A stretch of 64,000 nt of DNA from Gemmobacter lanyuensis (lineage in GTDB: Bacteria > Pseudomonadota > Alphaproteobacteria > Rhodobacterales > Rhodobacteraceae), in NCBI RefSeq assembly GCF_014652355.1, contig NZ_BMYQ01000001.1:246180-310179 (forward strand). Direction: 5' to 3'. The position numbers were made by a program, and so were the translations under genes. Positions 23,378-33,289 of this stretch are shown in pieces. Under the pieces are notes generated by a model. The model worked only from the letters and a program-made list of their open reading frames with translations, made no database searches and was not told the origin of the DNA. Position 1 is the stretch's first letter; every line of letters starts with the position of its first letter.

Positions 23378-25219
23378 ATGCGCCGCCCCTCCGACAATCT
23401 GACTTCGGCCGATGCCGACACGCCCTCCACCCCGGGGATCGAGACGATCCGCCGGGTCTTGCCCTATCTCTGGCCCAAGGACGAAGCCTGGGTGAAACGC
23501 CGCGTCGTTCTGGCGCTGGTCATGCTGGGTCTGGCAAAGGTCGTCTCGGTGGCGACGCCGTTCTTTTACAAGGCGGCGGTGGACAAGCTGGCGGGGGATG
23601 CGCCCTCGGGGGCGATGCTCATGGGGCTGACGGCCGTGGCATTGACGCTGGCCTATGGTCTGGCACGGCTCGGCGCGGTGGCCTTTGGCGAATTGCGTGA
23701 TGCGATCTTCGTCAAGGTCGGGCAGCGGGCGCTGCGGAAGCTGGCGCTGGAAACCTTCACCCATATCCACCGCCTGTCGCTGCGCTATCACATCACGCGC
23801 AAGACCGGGGGGCTGAGCCGGATCATCGAGCGCGGGGTGAAGGGCGTCGATTTCCTTCTGCGCTTCATGCTGTTTTCCATCGGGCCGCTGATCCTGGAAC
23901 TGGCCATGGTTTCGGCCATTTTCGCCGTGATGTTCGGGTGGGAGTATATGGCGGTCGTGGTCGTCACCATCACCATCTATGTGGCCTTCACCTTCAAGGT
24001 CACGGAATGGCGCGTGGCGATCCGCCGCAAGATGAACGATCAGGATACCGATGCCAACCAGAAGGCGATCGACAGCCTGCTGAACTTTGAAACCGTCCGC
24101 TACTTTGGCGCCGCCCGGCGCGAGGCCGCGCGCTATGACCGCGCGATGGAGGGCTATGAAGCCGCCGCCGTCAAGACCGGCCAGTCGCTGAGTTTTCTGA
24201 ACGCGGGGCAGGCCTGCATCATCACCACCGGGCTTGTCATCGTCATGGTCATGGCGGCGATGGGCGTGCAGGCGGGGCGGCTGACGGTGGGCGATTTCGT
24301 CATGGTCAACGCCTATATGATCCAGATCACCATGCCGCTGAACTTCCTTGGCACGGTCTATCGGGAAATCCGGCAGGCGCTGGTCGATATGGGGCAGATG
24401 TTCGGCCTGCTGTCGCAACCTGCCGAAATCACCGATGCCCCTGGCGCGCCCGCTCTGCGCGTGACCGGTGGCCATGTGCGGTTTGACGACGTGCGGTTTG
24501 CGTATGATGCGGAACGGCCGATCCTCAAGGGCATTACGCTTGATGTGCCGGCGGGGCAGACGGTGGCGCTGGTCGGGCCGTCGGGGTCGGGGAAATCGAC
24601 GGTGGGGCGGCTCTTGTTCCGCTTCTATGATGTGACGGGCGGGGCGGTGCAGATCGACGGTCAGGATATCCGCACCATCACGCAGGACAGCCTCCATGCC
24701 CAGATCGGGGTGGTGCCGCAGGATACCGTGCTGTTCAACGACACGATCTATTACAACATCGCCTATGGCCGCCCCGAAGCCTCGCAGGCCGAGGTCGAGG
24801 CCGCGGCGCGGGCGGCCAAGATCCACGATTTCATCCTGTCGCTGCCCGACGGCTATCGCACCACGGTGGGCGAGCGCGGGCTGAAACTCTCGGGCGGTGA
24901 AAAGCAGCGCGTGGGCATTGCGCGCACGCTGCTGAAGAACCCGCCGATCCTGCTCCTGGATGAGGCGACCTCGGCGCTGGATACGCAGACGGAAAGCGAC
25001 ATCCAGCAAAGCCTGCGGGAAATGGGGCAGGGGCGAACGGTCATCACCATCGCGCACCGCCTGTCGACCATCGCCCATGCCGACCGCATCGTCGTGCTGG
25101 AGGCCGGTCGCATCATCGAGGAAGGCACCCATGACGAGCTGCTGGCCCGTGGCGGCAAATATGCTGCGATGTGGGCGCTGCAGGCCTCGGAGGCCGAGGA
25201 CGAAAGCGAAGCCGCCTGA
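23378..25219 (+). CDS. Atm1-type ABC exporter (fused permease and ATPase)
   Basis: This 613-residue half transporter has about six membrane helices (residues 40-340) and a C-terminal ATPase with Walker A GPSGSGKST, the signature LSGGEKQRVGIARTLL, Walker B ILLLDEATSALD and switch histidine IAHRLSTI. Helix sequences such as ERGVKGVDFLLRFMLFSIGP, SLLNFETVRYFGA and MPLNFLGTVYREIRQALVDM are diagnostic of the Atm1/HMT1 family. That family exports glutathione-linked metals or persulfides. The characterised alphaproteobacterial NaAtm1 protects against heavy metals. The divergent ArsR gene fits metal-induced expression. Confidence 0.92.
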   Translation: MRRPSDNLTSADADTPSTPGIETIRRVLPYLWPKDEAWVKRRVVLALVMLGLAKVVSVATPFFYKAAVDKLAGDAPSGAMLMGLTAVALTLAYGLARLGAVAFGELRDAIFVKVGQRALRKLALETFTHIHRLSLRYHITRKTGGLSRIIERGVKGVDFLLRFMLFSIGPLILELAMVSAIFAVMFGWEYMAVVVVTITIYVAFTFKVTEWRVAIRRKMNDQDTDANQKAIDSLLNFETVRYFGAARREAARYDRAMEGYEAAAVKTGQSLSFLNAGQACIITTGLVIVMVMAAMGVQAGRLTVGDFVMVNAYMIQITMPLNFLGTVYREIRQALVDMGQMFGLLSQPAEITDAPGAPALRVTGGHVRFDDVRFAYDAERPILKGITLDVPAGQTVALVGPSGSGKSTVGRLLFRFYDVTGGAVQIDGQDIRTITQDSLHAQIGVVPQDTVLFNDTIYYNIAYGRPEASQAEVEAAARAAKIHDFILSLPDGYRTTVGERGLKLSGGEKQRVGIARTLLKNPPILLLDEATSALDTQTESDIQQSLREMGQGRTVITIAHRLSTIAHADRIVVLEAGRIIEEGTHDELLARGGKYAAMWALQASEAEDESEAA

Positions 25220-25234
25220 GCTTTGCCCCCGGCG

Positions 25235-26128
25235 TCAGCGACCCGGATCAGCGATCAGGCTGATGTCATCAGCGGTCAGGTTCTGGCCGCCGGTGACATG
25301 GGCCACGACCTGACCGTTGAAGCTGATCTGCCCGGCAAGCCCATCCTCGCTGGGGGAAACCGAGATTTCCGGCGCGATCTCGGCCCCGTCGCTGCCGAAG
25401 GTGGGGGTATAGAACAGGGCCACGCTGTCACCCACGCCAAAATCGACGACACTTGTGACGGCGCTGCTGTCATCGCGCTGGTCCAGCACGAAATCGTCAT
25501 CGCCCGCCCCGCCGGTGCCGCGATCTCCGTGGCCCAGCATCAATGTGTCATTTCCCGCGCCGCCGTCCAGCGTGTCAAACCCGTCCAGGGCGCCGTCATC
25601 CACGAAACTTTGCTCGGGCGACATGCCCGCCAGAAGGTCGTCACCGTCCCCCCCGCTGATCATATCGGCCCCGCTGCCGCCCGCGACGGTATCATTGCCG
25701 TTTTCACCCGACAGAACATCCATCCCGCCATTGCCGACAAGGCTGTCATCCCCCGTGCCGCCCAGCACGGTATCAAAGCCCACGCCGGCATCGACGGTGT
25801 CGTTCCCGTCTCCGGCGCGCACGATGTCACTGCCGCTGAGCATGTGGAGATTGTCATCACCCGCCCCGCCATCCGCGAAATCATTGCCGATCGAGCCTGA
25901 GAGGGTGTCATTCCCCGCATCGAGGAACCATGCCAGATTTTCGGCCGCGTCTGCGGACAGGTCATCAGCGCCTGTCGTTCCGTCGATCCGGTCGCTGTAG
26001 GCGTTCCGATCATAAAGCGGGTCATCAGCGCCATCGTCGGAATTGGAACCCGAACTTGTGAACCAATCCAGCTCATTGCCGAACAGCAGAACGAAAAGCG
26101 ACATATAGAGCAGGGTGTAATAGTCCAT
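25235..26128 (-). CDS. RTX-type calcium-binding repeat protein
   Basis: This 297-residue acidic protein has degenerate GGxGxDxLx nonapeptides from about residue 60 to 215, such as GGTGDDSLVG, GGSGADMISGGDGDD and GGAGNDTLMLG. These form calcium-bound parallel beta rolls. The N terminus is a short hydrophobic stretch (LLYMSLFVLLFG), and the C-terminal 70 residues resemble the secretion-competent tails of type I-exported RTX proteins. No ABC/MFP secretion genes are next to it. It is convergent with the Atm1-type gene (15 bp apart). The role is unknown; surface adhesion is one option. Confidence 0.85.
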   Translation of the reverse strand: MDYYTLLYMSLFVLLFGNELDWFTSSGSNSDDGADDPLYDRNAYSDRIDGTTGADDLSADAAENLAWFLDAGNDTLSGSIGNDFADGGAGDDNLHMLSGSDIVRAGDGNDTVDAGVGFDTVLGGTGDDSLVGNGGMDVLSGENGNDTVAGGSGADMISGGDGDDLLAGMSPEQSFVDDGALDGFDTLDGGAGNDTLMLGHGDRGTGGAGDDDFVLDQRDDSSAVTSVVDFGVGDSVALFYTPTFGSDGAEIAPEISVSPSEDGLAGQISFNGQVVAHVTGGQNLTADDISLIADPGR

Positions 26129-26288
26129 CGGGGGGTGGCCTTTGTCTGCGTTTCGGTATCAATCCTTCAGAATTGTGAAGAATGATGGGCAAAACCGCGC
26201 CACTTTCGCGCCGGTTGCAGGGGGCGGTGCGGGCTTGGCAAGGGCTTTGCCTTGCGTGTAAGACGGGGGAAAGAATGGGAGAGACGCT

Positions 26289-26936
26289 TTGAGCAACCCC
26301 GAAAGCTTCATTGACGAGGTCACCGAAGAGGTGCGCCGCGACAAGCTGTTCGCCACGTTCCGCAAATATGGCTGGATCGGCATCCTTGCCGTGCTGGGCA
26401 TCGTGGGGGGCACGGCCTGGACCGAATGGCAGAAATCGCAGGCCGAGGCCGAGGCGCGCGCCTTTGGCGACGCGCTGATGATGGCAACCGATGCCTCAAC
26501 CCCCGAGGATCGGCGCGCCGCACTGGCGCAGGTCCAGGCGACGGGCGAAAAAGCTGCCGTCCTCAATCTGTTGATCGCCTCTGACCCGGCCGAGGACGCG
26601 ACGGCCACGCTCGAGGCGCTGAACCGGATCGAAGCCGACGCCACGCTGCCGCAGGTCTGGCGCGATCTGGCCGTTCTGCGCCGCATCGGTGTGCAGGGCC
26701 GCGATCTGCCGCTGGCCGACCGCCGCGCCGCGCTGGAGCCGCTGGCCCAGCCGGGCCGCAGCTTCCGCGTGCTGGCCGCCGAACAGCTGGCCTATCTGCT
26801 GATCGAAGAGGGCAAGACCCCAGAGGCGATTTCCGCCTTGCAGGCCCTGACGCAGGATCAGGAAGCCACCGGGGGGTTGCGTAACCGTGCCCAGCAGATG
26901 ATTGTGGCGCTGGGGGGCGAGGCCGCGCAGGGTTGA
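26289..26936 (+). CDS. YfgM-like membrane-anchored tetratricopeptide protein
   Basis: This 215-residue protein starts at a TTG (26289) with GGGAGAG six bases upstream; no ATG fits. It has a cytoplasmic N terminus (SFIDEVTEEVRRDKLFATFRKYG), one membrane helix (residues about 28-45), and a helical TPR-like periplasmic domain with LAAEQLAYLLIEEGKTPEAI. It precedes bamB and der, the same order as yfgM-bamB-der in enterobacteria, where YfgM joins the SecYEG and chaperone network for periplasmic folding. An equivalent role is inferred from order and architecture. Confidence 0.82.
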   Translation: MSNPESFIDEVTEEVRRDKLFATFRKYGWIGILAVLGIVGGTAWTEWQKSQAEAEARAFGDALMMATDASTPEDRRAALAQVQATGEKAAVLNLLIASDPAEDATATLEALNRIEADATLPQVWRDLAVLRRIGVQGRDLPLADRRAALEPLAQPGRSFRVLAAEQLAYLLIEEGKTPEAISALQALTQDQEATGGLRNRAQQMIVALGGEAAQG

Positions 26937-26979
26937 CCCCGCGCCGCCCGTCCGATCCCGCAGCAAACGGAGAGCTGTC

Positions 26980-28323
26980 GTGCCGCAGATGAAATCCGCT
27001 ATCTCTTTCATGGCGCTGCTGGCGCTGCTGGCCGCCTGTGAAAAAGAGGTGATCCTGCCCGGTGAACGCTTCGGGACGCGCACCCCGCTGGATGCCAGCC
27101 TTGCCACGACCGAACGGCCAAGTCCGACCGACCCGCTGGCTGTCCAGAAGAATGAGGCGCGTCCCATCAGCCTTCCGGCTGCGGTGGCCAATGCCGACTG
27201 GCCGCAGCGCGGGGGCAATGTGCGCCACCTGCCGCCCCATGGCACGCTGAGCGCCGCCCCCCAACGTGTCTGGAGCGCCGATATCGGCGCGGCGTCCACC
27301 CGGCGCAACCGGATTTCGGCCGCGCCTGTGGTGGCGGATGGCCGGATCTTCACGCTGGATGCGGGCATGGGTCTGCATGCGACGGGCCTGAATGGTGCCG
27401 CGCTCTGGGGGACCGATTTGACCCCCGTGGGCGACCGCCCGTCCGAGGTTTCGGGGGGCGGGCTGGCCGTCGGGGCCGGGCGGCTGTTTGTTTCGACCGG
27501 CTATGGTGAGCTGATCGCCGTCGACCCCAAGACCGGGGGCGTGCTTTGGCGGCAGGATCTCGGCTCCTCCGTCTCGGGTGCGCCTGCGGTGGATGGCGAT
27601 ACGGTCTATGTCGTCGGGCGTGACAGCGGGGCCTGGGCCGTGGACGTGGCCGATGGCAAGGTGCGCTGGCAGATCACCGGAACCGTGGGGACCACGGGCA
27701 TGGTCGGGTCCTCGGCCCCGGCCGTGACCGACCGTCTGGTGCTGCTGCCGACCGTTTCGGGCGACCTGCGCGCGGTGATGAAGGCGGGTGGCACGGAAAG
27801 CTGGCAGGCCGATATCGTGGGCAAGCGTCTGGGGCGGGCCTATGGCCTGATTTCCGACATTACCGGCGACCCGGTGGTGGCGGGCAGCACGATCTATGCG
27901 GGCAATGCCGCGGGCCGCACCTATGCGATCTCGGATACCGGCGAGACGCTGTGGATGGCCGAAGAGGGCGCACTTGGCCCGGTGCTTCCGGTGGGGGACT
28001 CGGTCTTTCTGGTGAATGATCAGGCGCAGCTGGTGCGGCTCGATGCCGCCAGCGGGGCCGTGATTTGGCGCGCCGACATGCCCTATTTCGACACCGCCAA
28101 AGCCAAGAAGCAAAAGTCGATCACCGCGCATTACGGGCCGGTGCTGGCAGGCGGGCGCATTGCGGTTGCCTCGGGCGATGGGCTGCTGCGCTTCTTTTCG
28201 CCCCTTGACGGCGCGATGGTCGCCACCGCCCCGATCCCCGGCGGCGCGGCCACCCAACCCGCGCTTGCGGGGGGAATGCTTTTCGTTGTCGGTGCCAATG
28301 GGCAACTTCACGCTTTCCGTTAG
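26980..28323 (+). CDS. bamB: Outer-membrane assembly lipoprotein BamB (PQQ-like beta-propeller)
   Basis: The protein is 447 residues if translation starts at the GTG at 26980, which has GGAGAG five bases upstream; the ATG nine bases later is spaced too far from that site. A lipoprotein signal ends in LLAAC. The rest is an eight-bladed PQQ-type propeller with repeated blades, for example GGGLAVGAGRLFVSTGYGEL, GGVLWRQDLGSSVSGAP and GLLRFFSPLDGAMV. BamB helps BamA insert beta-barrel proteins into the outer membrane. It follows the YfgM-like gene by 43 bp and precedes der; bamA itself is 10 kb downstream. Confidence 0.92.
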   Translation: MPQMKSAISFMALLALLAACEKEVILPGERFGTRTPLDASLATTERPSPTDPLAVQKNEARPISLPAAVANADWPQRGGNVRHLPPHGTLSAAPQRVWSADIGAASTRRNRISAAPVVADGRIFTLDAGMGLHATGLNGAALWGTDLTPVGDRPSEVSGGGLAVGAGRLFVSTGYGELIAVDPKTGGVLWRQDLGSSVSGAPAVDGDTVYVVGRDSGAWAVDVADGKVRWQITGTVGTTGMVGSSAPAVTDRLVLLPTVSGDLRAVMKAGGTESWQADIVGKRLGRAYGLISDITGDPVVAGSTIYAGNAAGRTYAISDTGETLWMAEEGALGPVLPVGDSVFLVNDQAQLVRLDAASGAVIWRADMPYFDTAKAKKQKSITAHYGPVLAGGRIAVASGDGLLRFFSPLDGAMVATAPIPGGAATQPALAGGMLFVVGANGQLHAFR

Positions 28324-28382
28324 GCGTGATCCGGTGTATCGGCAACAGCTTGACCTGATGTGACGGCCCCTGGAGAGCATCG

Positions 28383-29852
28383 ATGACCTTTACACTCGCC
28401 ATTGTCGGCCGCCCGAATGTCGGCAAATCGACGCTCTTCAACCGCCTCGTCGGCAAAAAGCTTGCGCTGGTCGATGACCAACCGGGCGTGACGCGCGACC
28501 TGCGCGAGGGCGATGCAAAGCTCTATGACCTGCGCTTCACGGTGATCGACACCGCCGGTCTGGAAGAGGTGACCGATGACAGCCTTCAGGGCCGGATGCG
28601 CCGCCTGACAGAGCGCGCGGTGGAAATGGCCGATGTCTGCCTGTTCCTGATAGATGGCCGTGTGGGCGTGACCCCGTCCGATGAGGTTTTCGCCGATATC
28701 CTGCGCCGCAAGAATGCCCGCGTGATCCTCGGCGTGAACAAGGCCGAGGGCAAGGCCGGTGACGGTGGCGCGATCGAGGCCTGGAGCCTCGGGCTCGGGG
28801 AACCCGTCCGTATGTCCGCCGAACACGGCGAGGGGATGGATGACCTCTATCACATCCTGCGCCCCATCGGGGCCGAGTTCGAGGAACGCGCGGCGCTGGA
28901 CGCGCCCATTGTCGACGTCGATGTGTCTGAAGAAGAGGCCGAGACCGAGGCCGATGAGGACGCGCACAAGCCCACCGAACGCCGCCCGCTGCAGATTGCG
29001 GTGATCGGCCGTCCGAATGCCGGGAAATCGACGCTGATCAACAAGATCATCGGCGAGGACCGTCTGCTCACCGGCCCCGAAGCCGGGATCACCCGCGACG
29101 CGATTTCGGTCCGCACCAACTGGTTCGGCACGCCCACGCGGATTTTCGACACCGCCGGGATGCGGAAAAAGGCGCGGATCAACGACAAGCTAGAAAAGCT
29201 TTCGGTGGCCGATGGCCTGCGCGCCGTGCGCTTTGCCGAGGTGGTGGTCGTGCTGCTGGACGTGGACATCCCCTTCGAACAGCAGGATCTGCGGATCGCC
29301 GACTTTGCGGAAACCGAGGGCCGCGCCGTTGTGGTGGCGGTGAACAAATGGGATCTGGAAGGCGACAAGCAGGAAAAGCTGGCCGAGCTGAAAGAGATGT
29401 TCGAGCGGCTTCTGCCGCAGCTGCGCGGCGCGCCGCTGGTGACTGTCTCGGCCAAGACCGGCCGCGGGCTTGACCGTCTGCACGGGGCCATCCTGCGCGC
29501 CCATGATGTGTGGAACCGCCGCATCACCACCGCGCGCCTGAACAGCTGGCTGGGCGCCATGACTGAGGCGCACCCGCCGCCGGCCCCCAGCGGCAAGCGC
29601 ATCAAGCTGCGTTACATGACGCAGGTGAAAACCCGTCCGCCGGGCTTTGTCGCCATGTGCAGCCACCCCGATCTGATGCCCGAAAGCTATCGCCGCTATC
29701 TGGTGAACGGGCTGCGCGATCACTTTGACATGCCCGGCACGCCGATCCGCGTGACTTTCCGCGGGCAGGGGGACAAGAACCCTTACAAGAACGCGAACAA
29801 GTTCCGCACCCCGTCGCGCCTCCGCAAGCATATCGACGGCCGCAAGGATTGA
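28383..29852 (+). CDS. der: Ribosome-assembly GTPase Der (EngA)
   Basis: This 489-residue protein has two GTPase domains in tandem. The first has GRPNVGKST (residues 8-16) and DTAGLEE; the second has [20 protein letters not shown] and [13 protein letters not shown]-like C-terminal domain contains [14 protein letters not shown] and [18 protein letters not shown]. Der is essential for 50S subunit maturation. GGAGAG precedes the ATG at 28383. An acidic linker between the G domains ([15 protein letters not shown]) is longer than in enterobacteria. It closes the yfgM-bamB-der unit, followed by a terminator. Confidence 0.97.
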   Translation: MTFTLAIVGRPNVGKSTLFNRLVGKKLALVDDQPGVTRDLREGDAKLYDLRFTVIDTAGLEEVTDDSLQGRMRRLTERAVEMADVCLFLIDGRVGVTPSDEVFADILRRKNARVILGVNKAEGKAGDGGAIEAWSLGLGEPVRMSAEHGEGMDDLYHILRPIGAEFEERAALDAPIVDVDVSEEEAETEADEDAHKPTERRPLQIAVIGRPNAGKSTLINKIIGEDRLLTGPEAGITRDAISVRTNWFGTPTRIFDTAGMRKKARINDKLEKLSVADGLRAVRFAEVVVVLLDVDIPFEQQDLRIADFAETEGRAVVVAVNKWDLEGDKQEKLAELKEMFERLLPQLRGAPLVTVSAKTGRGLDRLHGAILRAHDVWNRRITTARLNSWLGAMTEAHPPPAPSGKRIKLRYMTQVKTRPPGFVAMCSHPDLMPESYRRYLVNGLRDHFDMPGTPIRVTFRGQGDKNPYKNANKFRTPSRLRKHIDGRKD

Positions 29853-29855
29853 TCC

Positions 29856-29895
29856 TGTCGCGCGTCCAGAGCTATCGGGCGCGCGTCATCTTTTT
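29856..29895 (+). terminator. Terminator of the bamB-der unit
   Basis: TGTCGCGCGTCC (29856-29867) pairs with GGGCGCGCGTCA (29877-29888) over a 9-nt loop, with one mismatch and one wobble. TCTTTTT follows. Confidence 0.75.
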
Positions 29896-29922
29896 GTCAT
29901 CTTGTGCGGCAAGGATCGGGGC

Positions 29923-30417
29923 ATGAACGATCTTGACCACGAATGCACCGCACGTCGCGACCCGCGTGTCTGGCTTTTGGTCTTGGTCGGCGCGGGCTTT
30001 GTTGTGGCGGGCTTCAGCATTGCCCCGGCCACGAATTGCAGCCCGTCGGGCGACTGCGCACCTTGGTTGGTGTGGCTCGCGCGCGGTCTAGGGGCGCTGG
30101 CACTGCTGGGCGGGCTGTGGCAGCTGATCGACAATCCGCGCCGGGGGTGCCGGATCGACGCTGAAACCGGTGATCTGATCTGGTGGCAGAACCGCAGTGC
30201 CGTGCGCAGCGGATTGGGTGGGCGCATTGCCCCCGTCCGGATCCGTCGGATCGACATCCGCAATGACCGCGAAGGCCCGGATGCCTTGCGTCTTTTTGAT
30301 GAACGGCGGCAGGTGCTGCCCTGGTTTGACGCAGAGGTGGTGCCACCGCCGCCTGAGGCATGGGCACAGCGCCTTGCCGCGCGCTATCCCCATATTCGGG
30401 TTGAGGTGTCGGCCTAG
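29923..30417 (+). CDS. Two-helix membrane protein, unknown function
   Basis: This 164-residue protein has two predicted membrane helices (VWLLVLVGAGFVVAGFSIA and WLARGLGALALLGGLWQLI), followed by a soluble C-terminal domain of about 95 residues containing GDLIWWQNRSAVRS and PVRIRRIDIRND. AAGGA lies upstream of the ATG at 29923. Two cysteines in the short loop between the helices (NCSPSGDC) could form a periplasmic disulfide. I do not recognise a family with a known function. Its stop lies inside a CCTAGG shared with the convergent AraC gene, so the two genes overlap by 4 bp. Confidence 0.7.
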   Translation: MNDLDHECTARRDPRVWLLVLVGAGFVVAGFSIAPATNCSPSGDCAPWLVWLARGLGALALLGGLWQLIDNPRRGCRIDAETGDLIWWQNRSAVRSGLGGRIAPVRIRRIDIRNDREGPDALRLFDERRQVLPWFDAEVVPPPPEAWAQRLAARYPHIRVEVSA

Positions 30418-31217
30418 GCCCCACGCCGGAAGGCGGTGGGTGACTTGCCAACCAGATGGTTGAAGGCCCGCGTGAAATAGGCGGGCGAGGTGAAGCCCAG
30501 ACTATCGGCGATCATATTGACCGGCAGGTCCGTCTCGCTCAGCAGGCGGCGGGCCTCAAAGATCAGGCGGTCATGCAGCAGGGCCGAGGCAGGGCGCCCG
30601 CAGGCCTGTTTGCAGCAGCGCGTCAGATGGGTGGGGGTGACATCCAGCTTGGCCGCGAAGTCCGCAACCCCCATGCCGGACCGGAATTCCTGTTCCAGCA
30701 GCGTGGTATAGCGCGCCACAAGGCGTTTGGCGGCATCGGGTTTCGGTTGGTCCGGGGCGGCCTTGGCGATCTGGCGTTCCAGCCAGACACCCAGCAGCCC
30801 CAGATGCGCTTGCGCCGCCCGGTCGCTGGCGGGGCTGTCGGAGTTCAGCTCGCGAAGGATGGCATCAAGCGTCACATTCAGTTCCTGCGCGACAAAGGTT
30901 TCGCGGATCCGCAGGTGATGGGGGTCTTTCGGCAGGATCACATTGCAATCGCGCCCGAAGAAGACGGCGGTGCCAAAGACCTGCGGCCCGACCTCAAACC
31001 CGTGCATGACGCCCGCGGGGATGAAGATCGCGTTATGGGCAGTATAGCCCCGCGTCAGCCCGGCCACCGTGATGCGCCCCTGACCCTTGGTGAACCATAG
31101 CAGGCAGGGTTCGGAATAGGCGCGCATGGCCTCAACCCGCCAGCGGCCACCGGCGGCCAGACGGGGGATCGCCACCAGACGAAGGGGGGATGGGCTGCTC
31201 AGTTCTTGCATTATCAT
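30414..31217 (-). CDS. AraC-family transcriptional regulator
   Basis: This protein of about 267 residues has an N-terminal AraC-type sugar-binding-like cupin (FTKGQGRITVAGLTRGYTAHNAIFIPAGVMHGFE). It ends in a two-helix-turn-helix DNA-binding domain (MGVADFAAKLDVTPTHLTRC, then MIADSLGFTSPAYFTRAFNHLVGKSPTAFRR). The start could be the ATG at 31217 or the one at 31211; GGA spacing slightly favours the latter. Its effector and targets are unknown, since neither neighbour is an obvious catabolic operon. It is downstream of miaA in the same direction, 168 bp away, so it likely has its own promoter. Confidence 0.88.
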   Translation of the reverse strand: MIMQELSSPSPLRLVAIPRLAAGGRWRVEAMRAYSEPCLLWFTKGQGRITVAGLTRGYTAHNAIFIPAGVMHGFEVGPQVFGTAVFFGRDCNVILPKDPHHLRIRETFVAQELNVTLDAILRELNSDSPASDRAAQAHLGLLGVWLERQIAKAAPDQPKPDAAKRLVARYTTLLEQEFRSGMGVADFAAKLDVTPTHLTRCCKQACGRPASALLHDRLIFEARRLLSETDLPVNMIADSLGFTSPAYFTRAFNHLVGKSPTAFRRGA

Positions 31218-31385
31218 TGGTCCGACGCGCTGACATGGGGGTACAGGCAACAGGTCACTCGCACGCGAGCCTCAGATAAACCCGCGCGGCCCCAAGTCCC
31301 AAGCGAAAAGATCGCCTTGACGCAGCAAAGCCGCGATTTCCGGAAATTGTTGCAAGTCAGACAGATAGAGGACGGTCTTCACACC

Positions 31386-32270
31386 TTAGGGCAGGGGCGG
31401 CGCCAGCCAGTCGCCCATGCGTGACCGGAACCACGTCCGCTGCCGTTTCGCATATTGGCGCGAGGCAAGTTTAGCGGCTGCCACGGCCTCGGACAACGAC
31501 ATCTGGCCCTGCAGATGGGCGATCAGCTCGGGCGCGCCGATGGCGCGGGCCGAGGGGCGGGCAGGATCCCAGGTCGGAAGCTCGGCCCGCGCTTCCTCCA
31601 GCGCACCCGCCGCCATCATCAGATCGAAGCGCCGGTCGATTCGCGCGTTCAGCCAATCGACATCGGGGCGCAGCACCACCTTGCGGCAGCGGGCAGGCGG
31701 CAAGAGCGGCGGCGGCGTCTGTGCCTGCCAGGCCGCAAGGCCGCGGCCGGTTGCGCGCAGCACCTCCCACGCGCGCTGGACGCGGGCGAGATTGGCCAGA
31801 TCGGTCTTGGCGGCAGTGGCCGGATCCAGCATTGCCACCATCCGCGCGGGGTCGGACAGGCGCAGCGCATCGCCCTCGGCGCGCACGTCCGGCGGGATGG
31901 CGGGGATTTCGGCCAGACCTTCCGTCAGGGCCATGAAGTAAAGGCCGGTGCCGCCGACGATGATCGGGCGGGCGCCTTCGGCGAGGATCGCCGCCACTTC
32001 GCGCAGCCAATGGCCGACGGAATAGGGCTGATCCCGCCCGACATGGCCATAAAGCCGATGGGGCGCCCGTGCCTCTTCGCTTGCATCCGGCCGGGCGGTC
32101 AGCAGGCGCCAGCAGCCGTAAACCTGCAGCGCATCGGCATTCACGATCACGCCGCCCTGCGCCTCGGCGGTCTGCAGCGCCAGCGCCGATTTACCCGAAG
32201 CTGTCGGCCCCGCGATCAGCACCGGCGTTTCGGGGGCAAGCCCGGTCATCACGCTGTCAAAGGCCGTCAT
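31386..32270 (-). CDS. miaA: tRNA dimethylallyltransferase
   Basis: MiaA transfers a dimethylallyl group to A37 of tRNAs reading UNN codons. The P-loop [16 protein letters not shown] is near residue 17, followed by [38 protein letters not shown] and the C-terminal [12 protein letters not shown] segment. I chose the ATG at 32270 because AGG lies six bases upstream; an ATG two codons earlier is immediately next to that AGG. The protein is 294 residues, typical of the family. It is divergent from pyrH, with 157 bp between the starts. The substrate comes from the isoprenoid pathway served by dxr in this window. Confidence 0.94.
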   Translation of the reverse strand: MTAFDSVMTGLAPETPVLIAGPTASGKSALALQTAEAQGGVIVNADALQVYGCWRLLTARPDASEEARAPHRLYGHVGRDQPYSVGHWLREVAAILAEGARPIIVGGTGLYFMALTEGLAEIPAIPPDVRAEGDALRLSDPARMVAMLDPATAAKTDLANLARVQRAWEVLRATGRGLAAWQAQTPPPLLPPARCRKVVLRPDVDWLNARIDRRFDLMMAAGALEEARAELPTWDPARPSARAIGAPELIAHLQGQMSLSEAVAAAKLASRQYAKRQRTWFRSRMGDWLAPPLP

Positions 32271-32427
32271 CTTCATCCTGATCCGTCCATCGCCCGAGTC
32301 TGTCGCGGAAAGCTGCGTGCGCTTTCGCGCTTCCCCGTTGAACCTCGGCGCGTTTTCCGACATTTTGCAGCGCGACGAAAGCCAAGTCACATCCGAATTT
32401 CCGCAAACGACTATAGGGACCGCCCCC

Positions 32428-33162
32428 ATGACCTCCGACACCGCGCCGAAACCCGTGAAATACAGCCGTGTGATGCTGAAAATCTCGGGGGAGGCCCTGA
32501 TGGGGGATCAGGGCTACGGCCTGCATCCGCCGACAGTGCAGCGCATCGCGCAAGAGGTGAAATCGGTGCGCGACCTTGGCGTCGAGATCTGCATGGTGAT
32601 CGGCGGGGGCAATATCTTCCGCGGTCTGGCCGGATCAGCACAGGGCATGGAACGCACCACCGCCGATTACATGGGGATGCTTGCGACCGTGATGAACGCG
32701 CTGGCCATGCAGTCGGCGCTGGAAAGCCTCGGCGTCTTTACCCGCGTGATCAGCGCCATCCCGATGGATCAGGTCTGCGAACCCTATATCCGCCGTCGCG
32801 CCGTCCGCCACCTTGAAAAGAAGCGCGTCTGCATCTTTGCCGCGGGCACCGGCAACCCCTATTTCACCACCGACACCGCAGCCACGCTGCGCGCAAATGA
32901 AATGGCCTGCGAGGCGATCTTCAAGGGCACCAAGGTGGACGGCGTCTATGACAAGGACCCGAAGAAATTCGCCGATGCCAAACGGTATGAGCATGTGAGC
33001 TATGACGAATGTCTGGCCAAGCATCTGGGCGTGATGGATGCTTCGGCCATTGCGCTGGCGCGCGACAATGATCTGCCGATCATCGTCTTCTCGCTGGATG
33101 AACCCGGCGGTTTCCGCACCATCCTCGCCGGTGAGGGCACCTATACCACTGTTCAGGGCTGA
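32428..33162 (+). CDS. pyrH: Uridylate kinase
   Basis: PyrH phosphorylates UMP to UDP. This 244-residue protein belongs to the amino-acid-kinase fold: [20 protein letters not shown] at the N terminus, [10 protein letters not shown], the [17 protein letters not shown] helix and [13 protein letters not shown]. The start at 32428 is chosen because the longer frame upstream lies in the divergent promoter region. It leads the pyrH-frr-uppS-cdsA-dxr-rseP envelope and translation cluster. Confidence 0.96.
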   Translation: MTSDTAPKPVKYSRVMLKISGEALMGDQGYGLHPPTVQRIAQEVKSVRDLGVEICMVIGGGNIFRGLAGSAQGMERTTADYMGMLATVMNALAMQSALESLGVFTRVISAIPMDQVCEPYIRRRAVRHLEKKRVCIFAAGTGNPYFTTDTAATLRANEMACEAIFKGTKVDGVYDKDPKKFADAKRYEHVSYDECLAKHLGVMDASAIALARDNDLPIIVFSLDEPGGFRTILAGEGTYTTVQG

Positions 33163-33289
33163 CCTTCGGCCGCTGTGGCAAGGGCTCGCGCACGGCGGGC
33201 CCCGGCCTTGCATCCCCCTATACCCATGCGCGGCGGCCCCTGCTATAGAAGCGGGACAGAGCGCCGCGCCGAACCCATGAGGACTAGCC

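Noticed and set aside
25235-26128. CRISPR-like regular repeats
   Set aside because: The periodicity is the 27-bp coding of RTX nonapeptides and is not conserved at DNA level.
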